DNA of 64,000 bases from Marivirga arenosa (lineage in GTDB: Bacteria; Bacteroidota; Bacteroidia; Cytophagales; Cyclobacteriaceae): NCBI RefSeq assembly GCF_030503875.2, contig NZ_CP129968.2:1762001-1826000 (forward strand), read 5' to 3'. Shown piece by piece: positions 37,235 to 44,911 of the stretch; position 1 is the first letter of the stretch; every line of letters starts with the position of its first letter. The notes beneath the pieces are model-generated. The model saw only the letters and a program-made list of their open reading frames with translations. It was not told where the DNA came from and searched no databases. Made by a program: the position numbers and the translations under genes.

Positions 37235-37290
37235 TTTTATAATTAATCCCCTATATTTATATATCAAGTTCATCTGTAACCAAAACCTGC
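37235..37290 (+). repeat. Left copy of a 56-bp imperfect direct repeat bracketing the Kiwa-like block
   Basis: Gap-free alignment with 41030-41085 gives 44 of 56 identical bases. Three blocks match perfectly at the same offsets: TTTTATAATTAATC (14 bp), CTATATTTA (9 bp) and ACCAAAACCTGC (12 bp). Weaker similarity extends on both sides (for example CTGTATT/CTTGTATT upstream). It lies 133 bp before kwaA. Confidence 0.65.
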
Positions 37291-37423
37291 AAATACTCTA
37301 CTTTTCTTTTTTGGGTTAGATGATACATAGTTAATATAATTAAGAAGTATCTATTATATCAGGTAGTTTAGAATAGTAACATTATTAAAGGTTTTTATTA
37401 GAGCACAATCAATCAAAAAATAA

Positions 37424-38041
37424 TTGAATAAGACGGTAGCAAATAACTTGAAAAGAAGGGCACAGTTTACTCTGTTCGTTACATCCTATTTACCATTGTT
37501 CGTATTAATAATTTTTAAGCAAGTCTATAATAATTCGGAGTATTTACATTGGGGAGGTTGCGAATTCTCTTCGCTAAATTTATTCATGGAGAAGTTTGGG
37601 TTGTCAATATTGCTTTTAGTTCTTGGTACCTATGGATACCTGGGAGCGATTATAACATTAAGCAATATTCATAAAGCTTCTAAAAATGGTTTTCCGACAA
37701 AGATTTCTAAAATTGAGAATAAGAATAGTGAATCTATTGGATATATAGCTACTTATATTATTCCATTTGCTTTTCAGAGCTTTAATAATTGGCTTGATTT
37801 AGTCTCCATATGTTTTATAATTTTCATAATATATAGAGTTTACATAAACTCATCATTGCTGCTAATAAACCCAGTTTTAAACTTGAGATATTCAATTTTT
37901 GAATTTGAATATATGGAAGGAGAAAAAATCAGAAATGGCATTTTAATTTCAAAAGAAAAGGACTTACAGGAAGATGACTCAATTAAACTCTATTCTATTG
38001 GAAATAAAATGTTCTATTCTATAAAAATAAATGAAAAATGA
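37424..38041 (+). CDS. kwaA: KwaA-like membrane protein of a Kiwa anti-phage system
   Basis: 205 aa with four TM segments (about 14-31, 58-79, 104-118, 125-148) and a soluble C-terminal tail of about 55 residues. The pattern FVTSYLPLFVLIIF at the N-terminus, IGYIATYIIPF in the third helix and LLLINPVLNLRYSIFEFEY after the fourth agrees with KwaA proteins, and the next gene encodes the KwaB family partner, which makes the call strong. The start is a TTG at 37424: the codon directly before it is a stop in frame, and the next ATG would remove the first TM. In known Kiwa, KwaA sits in the inner membrane and works in complex with KwaB during infection. Overlaps kwaB by 4 bp. Confidence 0.75.
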   Translation: MNKTVANNLKRRAQFTLFVTSYLPLFVLIIFKQVYNNSEYLHWGGCEFSSLNLFMEKFGLSILLLVLGTYGYLGAIITLSNIHKASKNGFPTKISKIENKNSESIGYIATYIIPFAFQSFNNWLDLVSICFIIFIIYRVYINSSLLLINPVLNLRYSIFEFEYMEGEKIRNGILISKEKDLQEDDSIKLYSIGNKMFYSIKINEK

Positions 38042-39057
38042 TAGATCAATTTTTAGACAAATTTGAAGATATAAATGATGAAAATCTGCATTTGTATTTT
38101 ATCACTCGTGTGTTAAAGCCAAATCTAAAAAAAAGAGCAAAAGTGCTCGATAAGTATGATTTTGAGATATACCAAGTTGATATTGACAAGGAAATAGCAT
38201 CTCACTTATACGATGTTTCAATAAAACAATTAGAGTATGTAGCTAAAAAGAATTTAGAGATTACAGAATATGAAGCTATTACTGATAGCACTCAGCAAAT
38301 ATTCACATATGATGGTACCAATAAGGCTATGTCATTTCTTGATGTAGTCCAAAATAAACTGAAAAATAAATCGAAAATTGCCAAAATAAAAAACCTTACA
38401 GAAATTGTAAAATCACAGGAATTATGGGCTTACACTGTTGGGTTTTTTGATGATAATCACGATTGGATTTATTCTTTTCGCAAGATATTAAAGGGAAAAG
38501 TAGCCATTGATGAAGAAGCTAACAGTAGCAAAAAATTATTTGGAACATTTAGAACGAAGTTTAATACAGTAAGTAACAAACTTGAAGTACTAAAAGGTGA
38601 AACGATAAATCTAGATGAACGCATTGACTGTATTTATTTTGAAGATATTTTCTATATCTTTCAAAAGACACAGTTCGAACAGATAACAGGTTTAACAGAA
38701 GAATTTAAAGAGCATGCTGAAAAAATAGCAGATGAATTAATTAAAACAGAAATGTTTGATGGATTAGACATTTTAAAAAAGCAAATCAAAGAGACGCCTG
38801 CCATTCATCGAAAGCTGGTTAGACTCAAAAAAATTAACAATTATCAAAACCTAAATGAAAAATCATTAAATAAGATGATAAAGATTGCCAAACGGTATGG
38901 AGGTCAACTTAAGAAGAATAATGGTAAAATTATTATAGAAAATGAAAAAGATGTTGACCTAACGATTAAAGTATTAGTAGATTTTTACAAGACAGGAGAA
39001 TTTTCTGGAAAACCATATGGAACTTTCAGCGGAAAAGAATTAACGACCGAAAAATGA
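38038..39057 (+). CDS. kwaB: KwaB (DUF4868) protein of a Kiwa anti-phage system
   Basis: 339 aa soluble protein with the DUF4868 fold that defines KwaB. The features I recognise are ELWAYTVGFFDDNHDWIYSF near residue 125-145, the RTKFNTVSNKLEVLKGETINL strand region, the CIYFEDIFYIFQKTQFEQI segment near 200-220 and the charged helical C-terminus with MIKIAKRYGGQLKKNNGKI. KwaB is the cytoplasmic effector of Kiwa, reported to act against phage DNA replication or expression together with membrane KwaA. ATGA overlaps at both ends (38038 with kwaA, 39054 with the next gene) show translational coupling of all three genes. Confidence 0.8.
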   Translation: MIDQFLDKFEDINDENLHLYFITRVLKPNLKKRAKVLDKYDFEIYQVDIDKEIASHLYDVSIKQLEYVAKKNLEITEYEAITDSTQQIFTYDGTNKAMSFLDVVQNKLKNKSKIAKIKNLTEIVKSQELWAYTVGFFDDNHDWIYSFRKILKGKVAIDEEANSSKKLFGTFRTKFNTVSNKLEVLKGETINLDERIDCIYFEDIFYIFQKTQFEQITGLTEEFKEHAEKIADELIKTEMFDGLDILKKQIKETPAIHRKLVRLKKINNYQNLNEKSLNKMIKIAKRYGGQLKKNNGKIIIENEKDVDLTIKVLVDFYKTGEFSGKPYGTFSGKELTTEK

Positions 39058-40481
39058 AAGAAAAGCTGACTGATATAGAAATACTCCGGGAAGAGATTGA
39101 ATTATTTACAGTTTACTATTTTGACTCCATTGAGATGTCAGGCTCAGTACAATGTAAGAGCAGAGAAAGCATTAATTATTTAAGAGTTGATCTAACATCA
39201 GAAGAAATAAATTGGGATGACGACTTAGAAAAGCTTCATCAATCTTGCGTAAAACACCTTAAGGAATGGGCGAAAGAGAATGTCTCAAAATTTAGTAATT
39301 ATATTTCGATATCACGTTTAACAGTAGAATACAAACTTCCTAAAGAAGCAGATACAAATCAAAACCGAGTCAGACATGTTAAGCTATTTAATGTCCCTTC
39401 GTATTTTTATCACAACTTCAAAAGAAACAATCACAAAAATAGCTCTAATTTTTCAATGTTTTGGAATAATGTTTTCTTGAGAAATATGGTTCTCTCTGCA
39501 ATCCTTACTTTGGGATTATTAGGAGTCGGGATATACAAAATCCAAACTGATCGAAGCTTCAATGAAAGACTTTTGGAATCATATGATTATATGAATATAG
39601 CAAGCGGGATTATTGCATCTTTTGTGCTTGGTTTTCTAATAACGAAAGTTATAACTATTAGACAAGATAAGTTGAAATACACAGGATCTATCCGCGAACT
39701 TTCTAATAAATTAACTTACTTCAGAAAAATTTGCTTTAGTCTTTCACGGGATCATGTTTTTTGGTCAAAAGAGCAACCTTTCTACGATTCATATCAATAT
39801 GCTATGTCTATAAGAAATGATGTAACATTTAAAGAGTATTTTTATCCGAATTACGATGATGAAATAGAATATGCAAAGGTTAAATCATTTTATAGAGACG
39901 ATATGTCTTATAATGTTGTTTCGTTGATTTTACAACTTCATATGCTGGCTGATGAATCATTTTTGAATTCTGGTTTATTATATACAGAATTTCCACCAGA
40001 CTATATTTATTCTTATGATGAAATGAAGGATTTCATCATATTTACAGATTCAAATCAAATCTGGTACAACTGTTCAGAAATACAGATTTTTCCTGAAACA
40101 TTTTTATCATCCTATGATGTAAAAGAAATTATTAACAATATTAATCGGATTTATCCTGAAAACAATATAGAAAATTTAGCAAGAAATAAGCTTAAAGAAG
40201 TTAGTCTTGATTTTCAGTATCATGTTATACCGAGACTATTTAAATTAACAAGACTTGTAAATTCTAGTTTACCAATGACAATTAAATATTTTATTTCAGC
40301 GGTTATTTTACTACTTTCTTTTGGTCTGATTATTCCGACATTAACCTACGTATTCATCGACCAATCATATGCACTATTAAGCGTTTTTGTTGTTATCGGT
40401 ATTATTGTACATATTTTGCTTACTCTCAAACCAATATTAGAAGCAGAAATTTATTTAGATAGAAAACATGATTACTTATAA
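39054..40481 (+). CDS. Unrecognised four-TM protein, third gene of the Kiwa-like operon
   Basis: 475 aa, no family recognised. Residues 1-140 are soluble and hydrophilic (MKEKLTDIEI, NYLRVDLTSEEINWDDDLEK). A TM pair lies at about 143-161 and 181-203, a large cytosolic domain at about 205-405 (aromatic and acidic, with FWSKEQPFYDSYQYAMSIR and DYIYSYDEMKDFIIF), and a second TM pair at about 410-433 and 438-458. No nuclease, nucleotide-binding or protease motif is visible. Its ATG overlaps the kwaB stop codon (ATGA), so it is translated from the same mRNA in fixed ratio with KwaA/KwaB. Described Kiwa systems have two genes; this could be an added membrane sensor, effector or regulator. Confidence 0.7.
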   Translation: MKEKLTDIEILREEIELFTVYYFDSIEMSGSVQCKSRESINYLRVDLTSEEINWDDDLEKLHQSCVKHLKEWAKENVSKFSNYISISRLTVEYKLPKEADTNQNRVRHVKLFNVPSYFYHNFKRNNHKNSSNFSMFWNNVFLRNMVLSAILTLGLLGVGIYKIQTDRSFNERLLESYDYMNIASGIIASFVLGFLITKVITIRQDKLKYTGSIRELSNKLTYFRKICFSLSRDHVFWSKEQPFYDSYQYAMSIRNDVTFKEYFYPNYDDEIEYAKVKSFYRDDMSYNVVSLILQLHMLADESFLNSGLLYTEFPPDYIYSYDEMKDFIIFTDSNQIWYNCSEIQIFPETFLSSYDVKEIINNINRIYPENNIENLARNKLKEVSLDFQYHVIPRLFKLTRLVNSSLPMTIKYFISAVILLLSFGLIIPTLTYVFIDQSYALLSVFVVIGIIVHILLTLKPILEAEIYLDRKHDYL

Positions 40482-40648
40482 AAAACTTGAGGTTCCCCTC
40501 TACGTTCCCGCCATGCTCTGCGTAATGCTATACCCTTATTCAATATAAACCACATAGAACTTTCATTGGCCATGAAATAACAAGGTATCCAACTGAGAGT
40601 ATTTTTAGTGGTAAAAACTAATACTCAAAGTAGTATTTCAGCAAAAGG

Positions 40649-40819
40649 TGAGAATATGCGCATTGATTTTGCAGCCCGCATATATGCGCACTATGTTTCA
40701 GTCACGCATATATGCGTATCCACTTTGCAACCCGCATATATGCGGACTCTAAAAATTGGATATGCGCGATTGAAATTTTTGACCACGCATAATTATTTCA
40801 TCAAAATAGATATGCGCAT
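40649..40819. repeat. Array of CGCATATATGCG palindromes with 28-bp period
   Basis: The perfect 12-bp palindrome CGCATATATGCG occurs at 40677-40688, 40705-40716 and 40733-40744, exactly 28 bp apart. A half-site ATATGCG at 40654-40660 keeps the same register one period upstream. Degenerate half-sites follow at 40760-40766, 40786-40791 (inverted) and 40810-40816. The intervals are unlike each other, except that TTGCAnCCCGCATATATGCG recurs at a 56-bp double period. About 2.7 helical turns per period. Could be a binding array for a dimeric protein, a REP-like element or a recombination site. Confidence 0.75.
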
Positions 40820-41029
40820 AATTTAAATGTGGCTTAAAACTATTGTTCCCCTACCATTCTGAATGGAGGTAAAAAATGTTCTAATTTTAAAATATTGTAC
40901 TGCCTATAAATAATAAAATTCTCTGCTAAGTAGGCAATGATTATCAGATTAAGCATTGCTCTTCCCAAATTTCATTTTAAATCTAAAAAAATATCTGATC
41001 TCCGATTAATACTTGTATTTTAAGGTGAT

Positions 41030-41085
41030 TTTTATAATTAATCGGCTATATTTACTTATTGATTTCTTCAACGACCAAAACCTGC
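41030..41085 (+). repeat. Right copy of the 56-bp imperfect direct repeat
   Basis: Matches 37235-37290 at 44 of 56 positions without gaps, with the same three perfectly conserved blocks. It lies 362 bp ahead of the next gene (41448). The two copies enclose the Kiwa-like operon and the palindrome array, a segment of 3.8 kb. Confidence 0.65.
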
Positions 41086-41447
41086 TATTCATCAATTTTT
41101 TTGTTTTATCGATAGTATTGGTGCATGTTCTGGTCCAGAAGAATTATAAGCACAATAACAAGAGTTTATATAGTTTCATTAGGATAGTAAGCCCTTTAAC
41201 GCTATTATTTCTTATGCTTGAATAGGCAAAATGAATACTAGCTTTTTTTTTGAGATTTATTTTTCAAAAATAATGAAAAGGGTTTTGGATGTATTGAAAA
41301 TGGTGAAGCTGTTAAATTACAGTAACACTAACGAATTTTGAATGATAAGTAATGTCCTTGTGAAGTTTAAAAGTTGATAAAGAGAAAAATAGTAGATGTA
41401 AACAATTACTTAACTTATATAAATAGCCAAAACCAAATAATAAGATC

Positions 41448-42215
41448 ATGCTTGAAAAAGAAAAATGTATTCTCGCCATCGAAAAGTGGGAAAAGACCAG
41501 AGCGCATTATAATGAAATCAAATCTTTAGTACCTCCAGCCGCTGCCTTCAGCTTTAATCAAAAAGAATGTCAATGGCTTGAAGAGAACAATGATAACGGT
41601 AAGTTCCATACCTATATAGGAGTTCATGAAGATCAGCTAATTTTAATTGTGGTTCCTTTAGATAAAAAGGGGACAGAAAAAGAACTTACTTCCTATTTAT
41701 ATTCAGAATTAAAAAGATTAAATAAAGAAATAGTAATAACTGAAACTGATGTTGTTACGACTAGAAAGAAAACCGTGCTTTCTGAAAATCTAGAGATTAC
41801 AAAATATAGTGAAGAAAAGGATTTTCCCACTTACAATGAACCTAGTATAACGGAAAGAGCTTCTGTAAAAGACATAGAGAAATGGAAAAATGAATGTTTA
41901 GATTGGTTTTATTATCAGTCTAAAAAATCAAATGGGAAGAATATCTTTAGAACCTTTACGGTACCTTTTTCAGATATATCACGAGAAACGGGCCAAGATG
42001 GTGAAGTGGTTGCTTTCTTTGGTTTTAAACATTCTTCCATTTATCAAAAAGCTTTGCCCATATTAATTTTTATTGCTGTAGAAAATCAAACCAAATCTGC
42101 ACAGATTATTAGTTCGCAGGCTGTTGATGAAATAATGCTAACGAACTCGCAAGATTGGGCTCACCCTTGCCCACCCCTTTGCAAAGACGGTGTAGATTTC
42201 GGGCTTTTAGGTTGA
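41448..42215 (+). CDS. Unknown cytosolic protein, first gene of a two-component operon
   Basis: 255 aa, no family recognised. No signal peptide or TM. Conserved-looking blocks: SLVPPAAAFSFNQKECQWLE (26-45), FHTYIGVHEDQLILIVVPLD, EKWKNECLDWFYYQSKKSNG, FRTFTVPFSDISRE, AFFGFKHSSIYQKALPILIF and a C-terminal LTNSQDWAHPCPPLCKDG with three nearby Cys/Pro residues that could bind metal. Its TGA overlaps the ATG of the next gene by one base, so it is coupled to a 7-TM protein, a histidine kinase and a response regulator. It might be the signal input or output of that system; this is inference from position only. Confidence 0.75.
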   Translation: MLEKEKCILAIEKWEKTRAHYNEIKSLVPPAAAFSFNQKECQWLEENNDNGKFHTYIGVHEDQLILIVVPLDKKGTEKELTSYLYSELKRLNKEIVITETDVVTTRKKTVLSENLEITKYSEEKDFPTYNEPSITERASVKDIEKWKNECLDWFYYQSKKSNGKNIFRTFTVPFSDISRETGQDGEVVAFFGFKHSSIYQKALPILIFIAVENQTKSAQIISSQAVDEIMLTNSQDWAHPCPPLCKDGVDFGLLG

Positions 42216-42859
42216 TGAACAATTATATTTTAAGCTCTATCATTCTCTCTTATTCTTTATTGATTACCGCTTTTTTGTATGGTGTAAGCAATGAAGTAAT
42301 ACGGAATAATGAATTTAAAAAATGGCATATAATCTATCTGGGTTTTATTTTAGGAATTGAGAGTATTACGATATTCTCAATTTATATATTGGAGAGTAAG
42401 ACTACACAGTATTTATATCCAATCTACGTCACAGGAGAGTTTTTGATATTAATGAGCTTATGCCTAACAGAATTCAAAGCGACAAAAATGTGGAAACTAG
42501 TAACAGGAATAGTGGCTAGTTTTATCTTTATTGAAACCACTATCTTATGGTTTGTTCATCAAGATGCTTCTACCGGTTATGCAAAGATTATTTCCCATTT
42601 AATTATTATCTGTTTACTGGCTATTCTACTCGTTAAAAACATGAGGGAAGTTGAAAGAAGCAAACAGAGTTGGTTTATTTTCGGAGCCCTATTTCTGTAC
42701 TATAGCGTATCTTTATTTTTATTCTTGTTAATTAATCAATTGACTGAGCACAGCATCAATCTTTGGATTATAAATAATATTCTTTCTTCTATTTTATACG
42801 GTAGTTTCATCTATACATTTTACAGTTTCAAAAAATGGAAGTCAAGATCTTATATATAG
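42215..42859 (+). CDS. Seven-TM membrane protein, putative sensor partner of the adjacent kinase
   Basis: 214 aa from the ATG at 42215 (TGATG overlap with the preceding stop). Seven hydrophobic helices fill the protein: about 5-23, 36-58, 66-84, 92-114, 123-141, 153-173 and 183-204, with very short loops and a basic C-terminus. No known motif. A longer open reading frame from 42155 runs back into the previous gene and is rejected. Its 3' end overlaps the histidine kinase gene by 25 bp. The kinase has almost no sensor domain of its own, so this protein is the likely membrane sensor. Confidence 0.75.
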   Translation: MNNYILSSIILSYSLLITAFLYGVSNEVIRNNEFKKWHIIYLGFILGIESITIFSIYILESKTTQYLYPIYVTGEFLILMSLCLTEFKATKMWKLVTGIVASFIFIETTILWFVHQDASTGYAKIISHLIIICLLAILLVKNMREVERSKQSWFIFGALFLYYSVSLFLFLLINQLTEHSINLWIINNILSSILYGSFIYTFYSFKKWKSRSYI

Positions 42860-43587
42860 TAATTATGATTATCGTACTATCGATAATTATAATTACTTTT
42901 TTTGCGGTATATAGAGCCTTTATTCAAAAGATTTTGAGAGAACAATCCAGGCAACATCAATTAGAGTTAGAGCATCAAAAAGAGATTAGCATGCAATATA
43001 CCATTGTGCAGGAAAATGAAAGGAAACGGATAGCTGAAATGCTGCATGATGATGTGGGGAACAAGCTCAATATTCTCTCACTCTGGATTAATAACGAAGA
43101 TACATGGAATAGCAATCGTTCAAAGGAAGTGGTTAGTCAACAGATACCAACGCTAATTGAAGCGGTTCGGAACATATCGCACACTTTATATCCAGCTAAT
43201 CTGGAGAAATTTGGCTTAATTTTTCAAATTGAAGCTTTAATTGCTTCGGTTAATACATCTCTATCAATTCAATTAATAGCCCAGCATGATTACCAAAAAA
43301 AAGATATTTCAATTGAAGTGAAAATCTATCGTATCATCCAGGAGTTTTTAACTAATGTTATTAAGCATGCTCATGCAAAAAAAATGCTAATCCATTTAAG
43401 AGATACTGAGACCTCTTTTGCAATGATTTTATCGGATAACGGCATAGGGTTTAATCATGACACGCTGCAAAAGGGGATGGGACTTAAAAATATTGATGGT
43501 AGAATTCAATCTATTGATGCATATAGTAAGTGGAAAAGTAAAACAGCTAAGGGGACTAGATTAATTATAGCCTATTTAAAACCGTGA
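42835..43587 (+). CDS. HisKA_3-type sensor histidine kinase
   Basis: 250 aa. One N-terminal TM (about 5-27), a short coiled coil (about 30-60), a HisKA_3 dimerisation helix with the phospho-acceptor H71 in RIAEMLHDDVGNKLN, and a HATPase_c domain with N box QEFLTNVIKHAHA and G box SDNGIGF, then GMGLKNIDGRI. Very small periplasmic exposure, so sensing is probably through the upstream 7-TM protein. Partner of the NarL-type regulator, whose GTG start overlaps its stop codon. Confidence 0.92.
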   Translation: MEVKILYIVIMIIVLSIIIITFFAVYRAFIQKILREQSRQHQLELEHQKEISMQYTIVQENERKRIAEMLHDDVGNKLNILSLWINNEDTWNSNRSKEVVSQQIPTLIEAVRNISHTLYPANLEKFGLIFQIEALIASVNTSLSIQLIAQHDYQKKDISIEVKIYRIIQEFLTNVIKHAHAKKMLIHLRDTETSFAMILSDNGIGFNHDTLQKGMGLKNIDGRIQSIDAYSKWKSKTAKGTRLIIAYLKP

Positions 43588-44252
43588 GTACAATAATAAA
43601 ATTAGCATTAGTAGATGACGAGCCTTTAATTTTAGAAGGACTCTCGCTTTTATTTTCAAATGTAGAAAATATAAAAGTTGTTAAAACAGCCAGTAGTGGT
43701 GAAGATTTTCTATACGAGATGGAAGGAATTCAAAAATCAGATTTTCCTGATATTGCCCTGATCGATGTTCAAATGAAGCCAATGGATGGTTTTGATTTAG
43801 TTGAAGTTTTGAGAGCGAAATATCCTGATTTGAAAATCATTATACTCTCATCTCATTACAAAAGTAATGTGCTCGGGCATATGATTAAGTTAGGAGTTTC
43901 AGCTTTTATCCCTAAAAACTCAAATAAGATTGAGCTTTTGCAAGTTGTAGAATCAGTATATGAAAAGGGGGTATATTTTACGAAGAAGGATCAGGATATG
44001 CTTGTAGATTTTATGATAAGTAAACCAAAACAACCCACTTTAGAGGCTGAACAAGAGTTATCGAGTAGAGAAATTGATGTATTAAAATTAATTTGTCAAG
44101 AATACACCAATCAAGAAATTGCAGATCAATTGTTCATTAGTAAAAGAACGGTTGAAGGTCATCGTCAAAGAATATTAGAAAAAGTTGGAGCGAAGAATAC
44201 CGTTGGACTAGTCGTTTATGCAATAGCCCATAATATTCACCCCATTTCATAA
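43584..44252 (+). CDS. NarL/FixJ-type response regulator (REC-LuxR HTH)
   Basis: 222 aa. Receiver domain (1-125) with acidic pocket D11/D12 (VDDEP), phosphorylated D61 (ALIDVQM), and the conserved Ser/Lys positions in ILSSH and FIPKNS. LuxR-type HTH (about 150-215): LSSREIDVLKLICQE, NQEIADQLFISKRTVEGHRQ. GTG start at 43584 inside the kinase stop (GTGA). Last gene of the coupled four-gene operon. Palindromes in the next intergenic region (44345-44390) are candidate target sites. Confidence 0.93.
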   Translation: MSTIIKLALVDDEPLILEGLSLLFSNVENIKVVKTASSGEDFLYEMEGIQKSDFPDIALIDVQMKPMDGFDLVEVLRAKYPDLKIIILSSHYKSNVLGHMIKLGVSAFIPKNSNKIELLQVVESVYEKGVYFTKKDQDMLVDFMISKPKQPTLEAEQELSSREIDVLKLICQEYTNQEIADQLFISKRTVEGHRQRILEKVGAKNTVGLVVYAIAHNIHPIS

Positions 44253-44287
44253 TTCCATTATCAGGTATAAATACGTGCCAGTCAATT

Positions 44288-44312
44288 AGGTATTTTCTAC
44301 TCTAAAATACCT
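44288..44312 (+). terminator. Hairpin after the response-regulator operon
   Basis: AGGTATTTT (44288-44296) and AAAATACCT (44304-44312) form a perfect 9-bp stem with a 7-nt loop, 35 bp after the stop codon. There is no strong T tract, so an operator role is an alternative. Confidence 0.45.
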
Positions 44313-44344
44313 TGATATAATTCTGTCTATTTGTAATGATCAAC

Positions 44345-44390
44345 CTATTGAATAGTTCAATAGCAATGTGAGCAATTGTGCAGCCACAAT
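44345..44390. promoter_or_regulatory. Two dyads upstream of the Gly-X-Y gene
   Basis: CTATTGAA-TAG-TTCAATAG (44345-44363) is a perfect 8+8 palindrome and ATTGTG-CAGC-CACAAT (44375-44390) a 6+6 palindrome, both between the response regulator and the gene at 44437. Candidate binding sites for the adjacent NarL-type regulator. Confidence 0.4.
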
Positions 44391-44436
44391 AATCACAGAT
44401 CAAAAGAACGACCTATACAGAATTAAAACTTGACCT

Positions 44437-44841
44437 ATGCCTGATACGATGAAAAAAAACTCAAATCAATTGCCTAGAGAGGATATTAAAGCCTATTCTC
44501 AACTTGCTGGTAACCAACAAATCATTCGAAAGATAAAAATAGGAGATTTAGATGTAATTGTATCTGCAGAAGATAATCATACGATAGATCTCAATGCATA
44601 TGCTGGATTGAATTTAGCACTTTTTGCTGAGCAAATCACTTTATCAGGATCTGTAAAAGCAAATAAGCTTGCTGTATCTACAGATATCTTGGTTTTAGGT
44701 ACAGGTGCTGAGCTAGACACTTCGGGAGCAGATGGACTAGTTACTCCCGGAGTAGCAGTTGATTCACCAGGAAAAGAGGGAGATAATGGGCATGATGGAG
44801 GTCATTTATATCTTTATTTAGTACCTCTGTTAATTCAATAA
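44437..44841 (+). pseudogene. Truncated Gly-X-Y protein gene (N-terminal fragment)
   Basis: 134 codons, family not recognised. Beta-strand-rich region (DLDVIVSAEDNHTIDLNAYA, then LALFAEQITLSGSV and ILVLGTGAELDTSG) leading into a collagen-like run GKE-GDN-GHD-GGH, after which the frame ends abruptly with HLYLYLVPLLIQ. No signal peptide. A glycine-triplet run at the very end suggests that a longer C-terminal region has been lost. On the opposite strand just downstream, the sequence encodes GLL-GKA-GKN-GEV triplets, as if the next part of the gene had been inverted. It may still be expressed as a short protein. Confidence 0.45.
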
Positions 44842-44911
44842 CCTCCCCATTTTTACCAGCTTTTCCGAGTAATCCATTATTACATCCTCCTGTAGTCCAG
44901 AGAAATCTTCT
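44815..44911 (-). other. Inverted Gly-X-Y coding fragment
   Basis: Read on the minus strand, this stretch gives TTGGCNNGLLGKAGKNGEV with Gly at every third position, in a frame that opens only after a stop (44914-44912) and has no start. It abuts the end of the plus-strand Gly-X-Y fragment. Best explained as an inverted or rearranged part of the same or a sister gene. The region 44842-45161 holds no other gene; a terminator lies at 45082-45114. Confidence 0.35.

Larger units (their letters stand above)
40482..41447 (+). other. 966-bp non-coding accessory stretch after the Kiwa-like operon
   Basis: No convincing gene. Contents: a hairpin with GAGTAT/ATACTC arms about 40601-40630; the array of CGCATATATGCG palindromes (40649-40819); a CCATTC-T-GAATGG dyad (40854-40866); a TGCCTA/TAGGCA pair near 40902-40937; and the right direct-repeat copy (41030-41085). 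Two short open frames (40608-40826 and 41013-41225) cross these repeats and are judged spurious. Confidence 0.6.

Noticed and set aside
37235..37290. Phage attachment site (attL) reading of the direct repeat
   Set aside because: No integrase, recombinase or tRNA gene is visible near either copy, so calling it an att site is not supported.
40649..40819. CRISPR array
   Set aside because: The repeat is a 12-bp perfect palindrome with 16-bp intervals, partly degenerate, and there are no cas genes; typical CRISPR repeats and spacers are both longer.
40608..40826. Short open frame across the CGCATATATGCG repeats
   Set aside because: It has no ATG start, its composition reflects the palindromes (repeated TYxRxY codons), and no protein-like pattern is seen.
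41013..41225. Hydrophobic 70-codon open frame overlapping the right direct repeat
   Set aside because: TTG start inside a repeat that is non-coding at its other copy; AT-rich sequence alone explains the hydrophobic residues.
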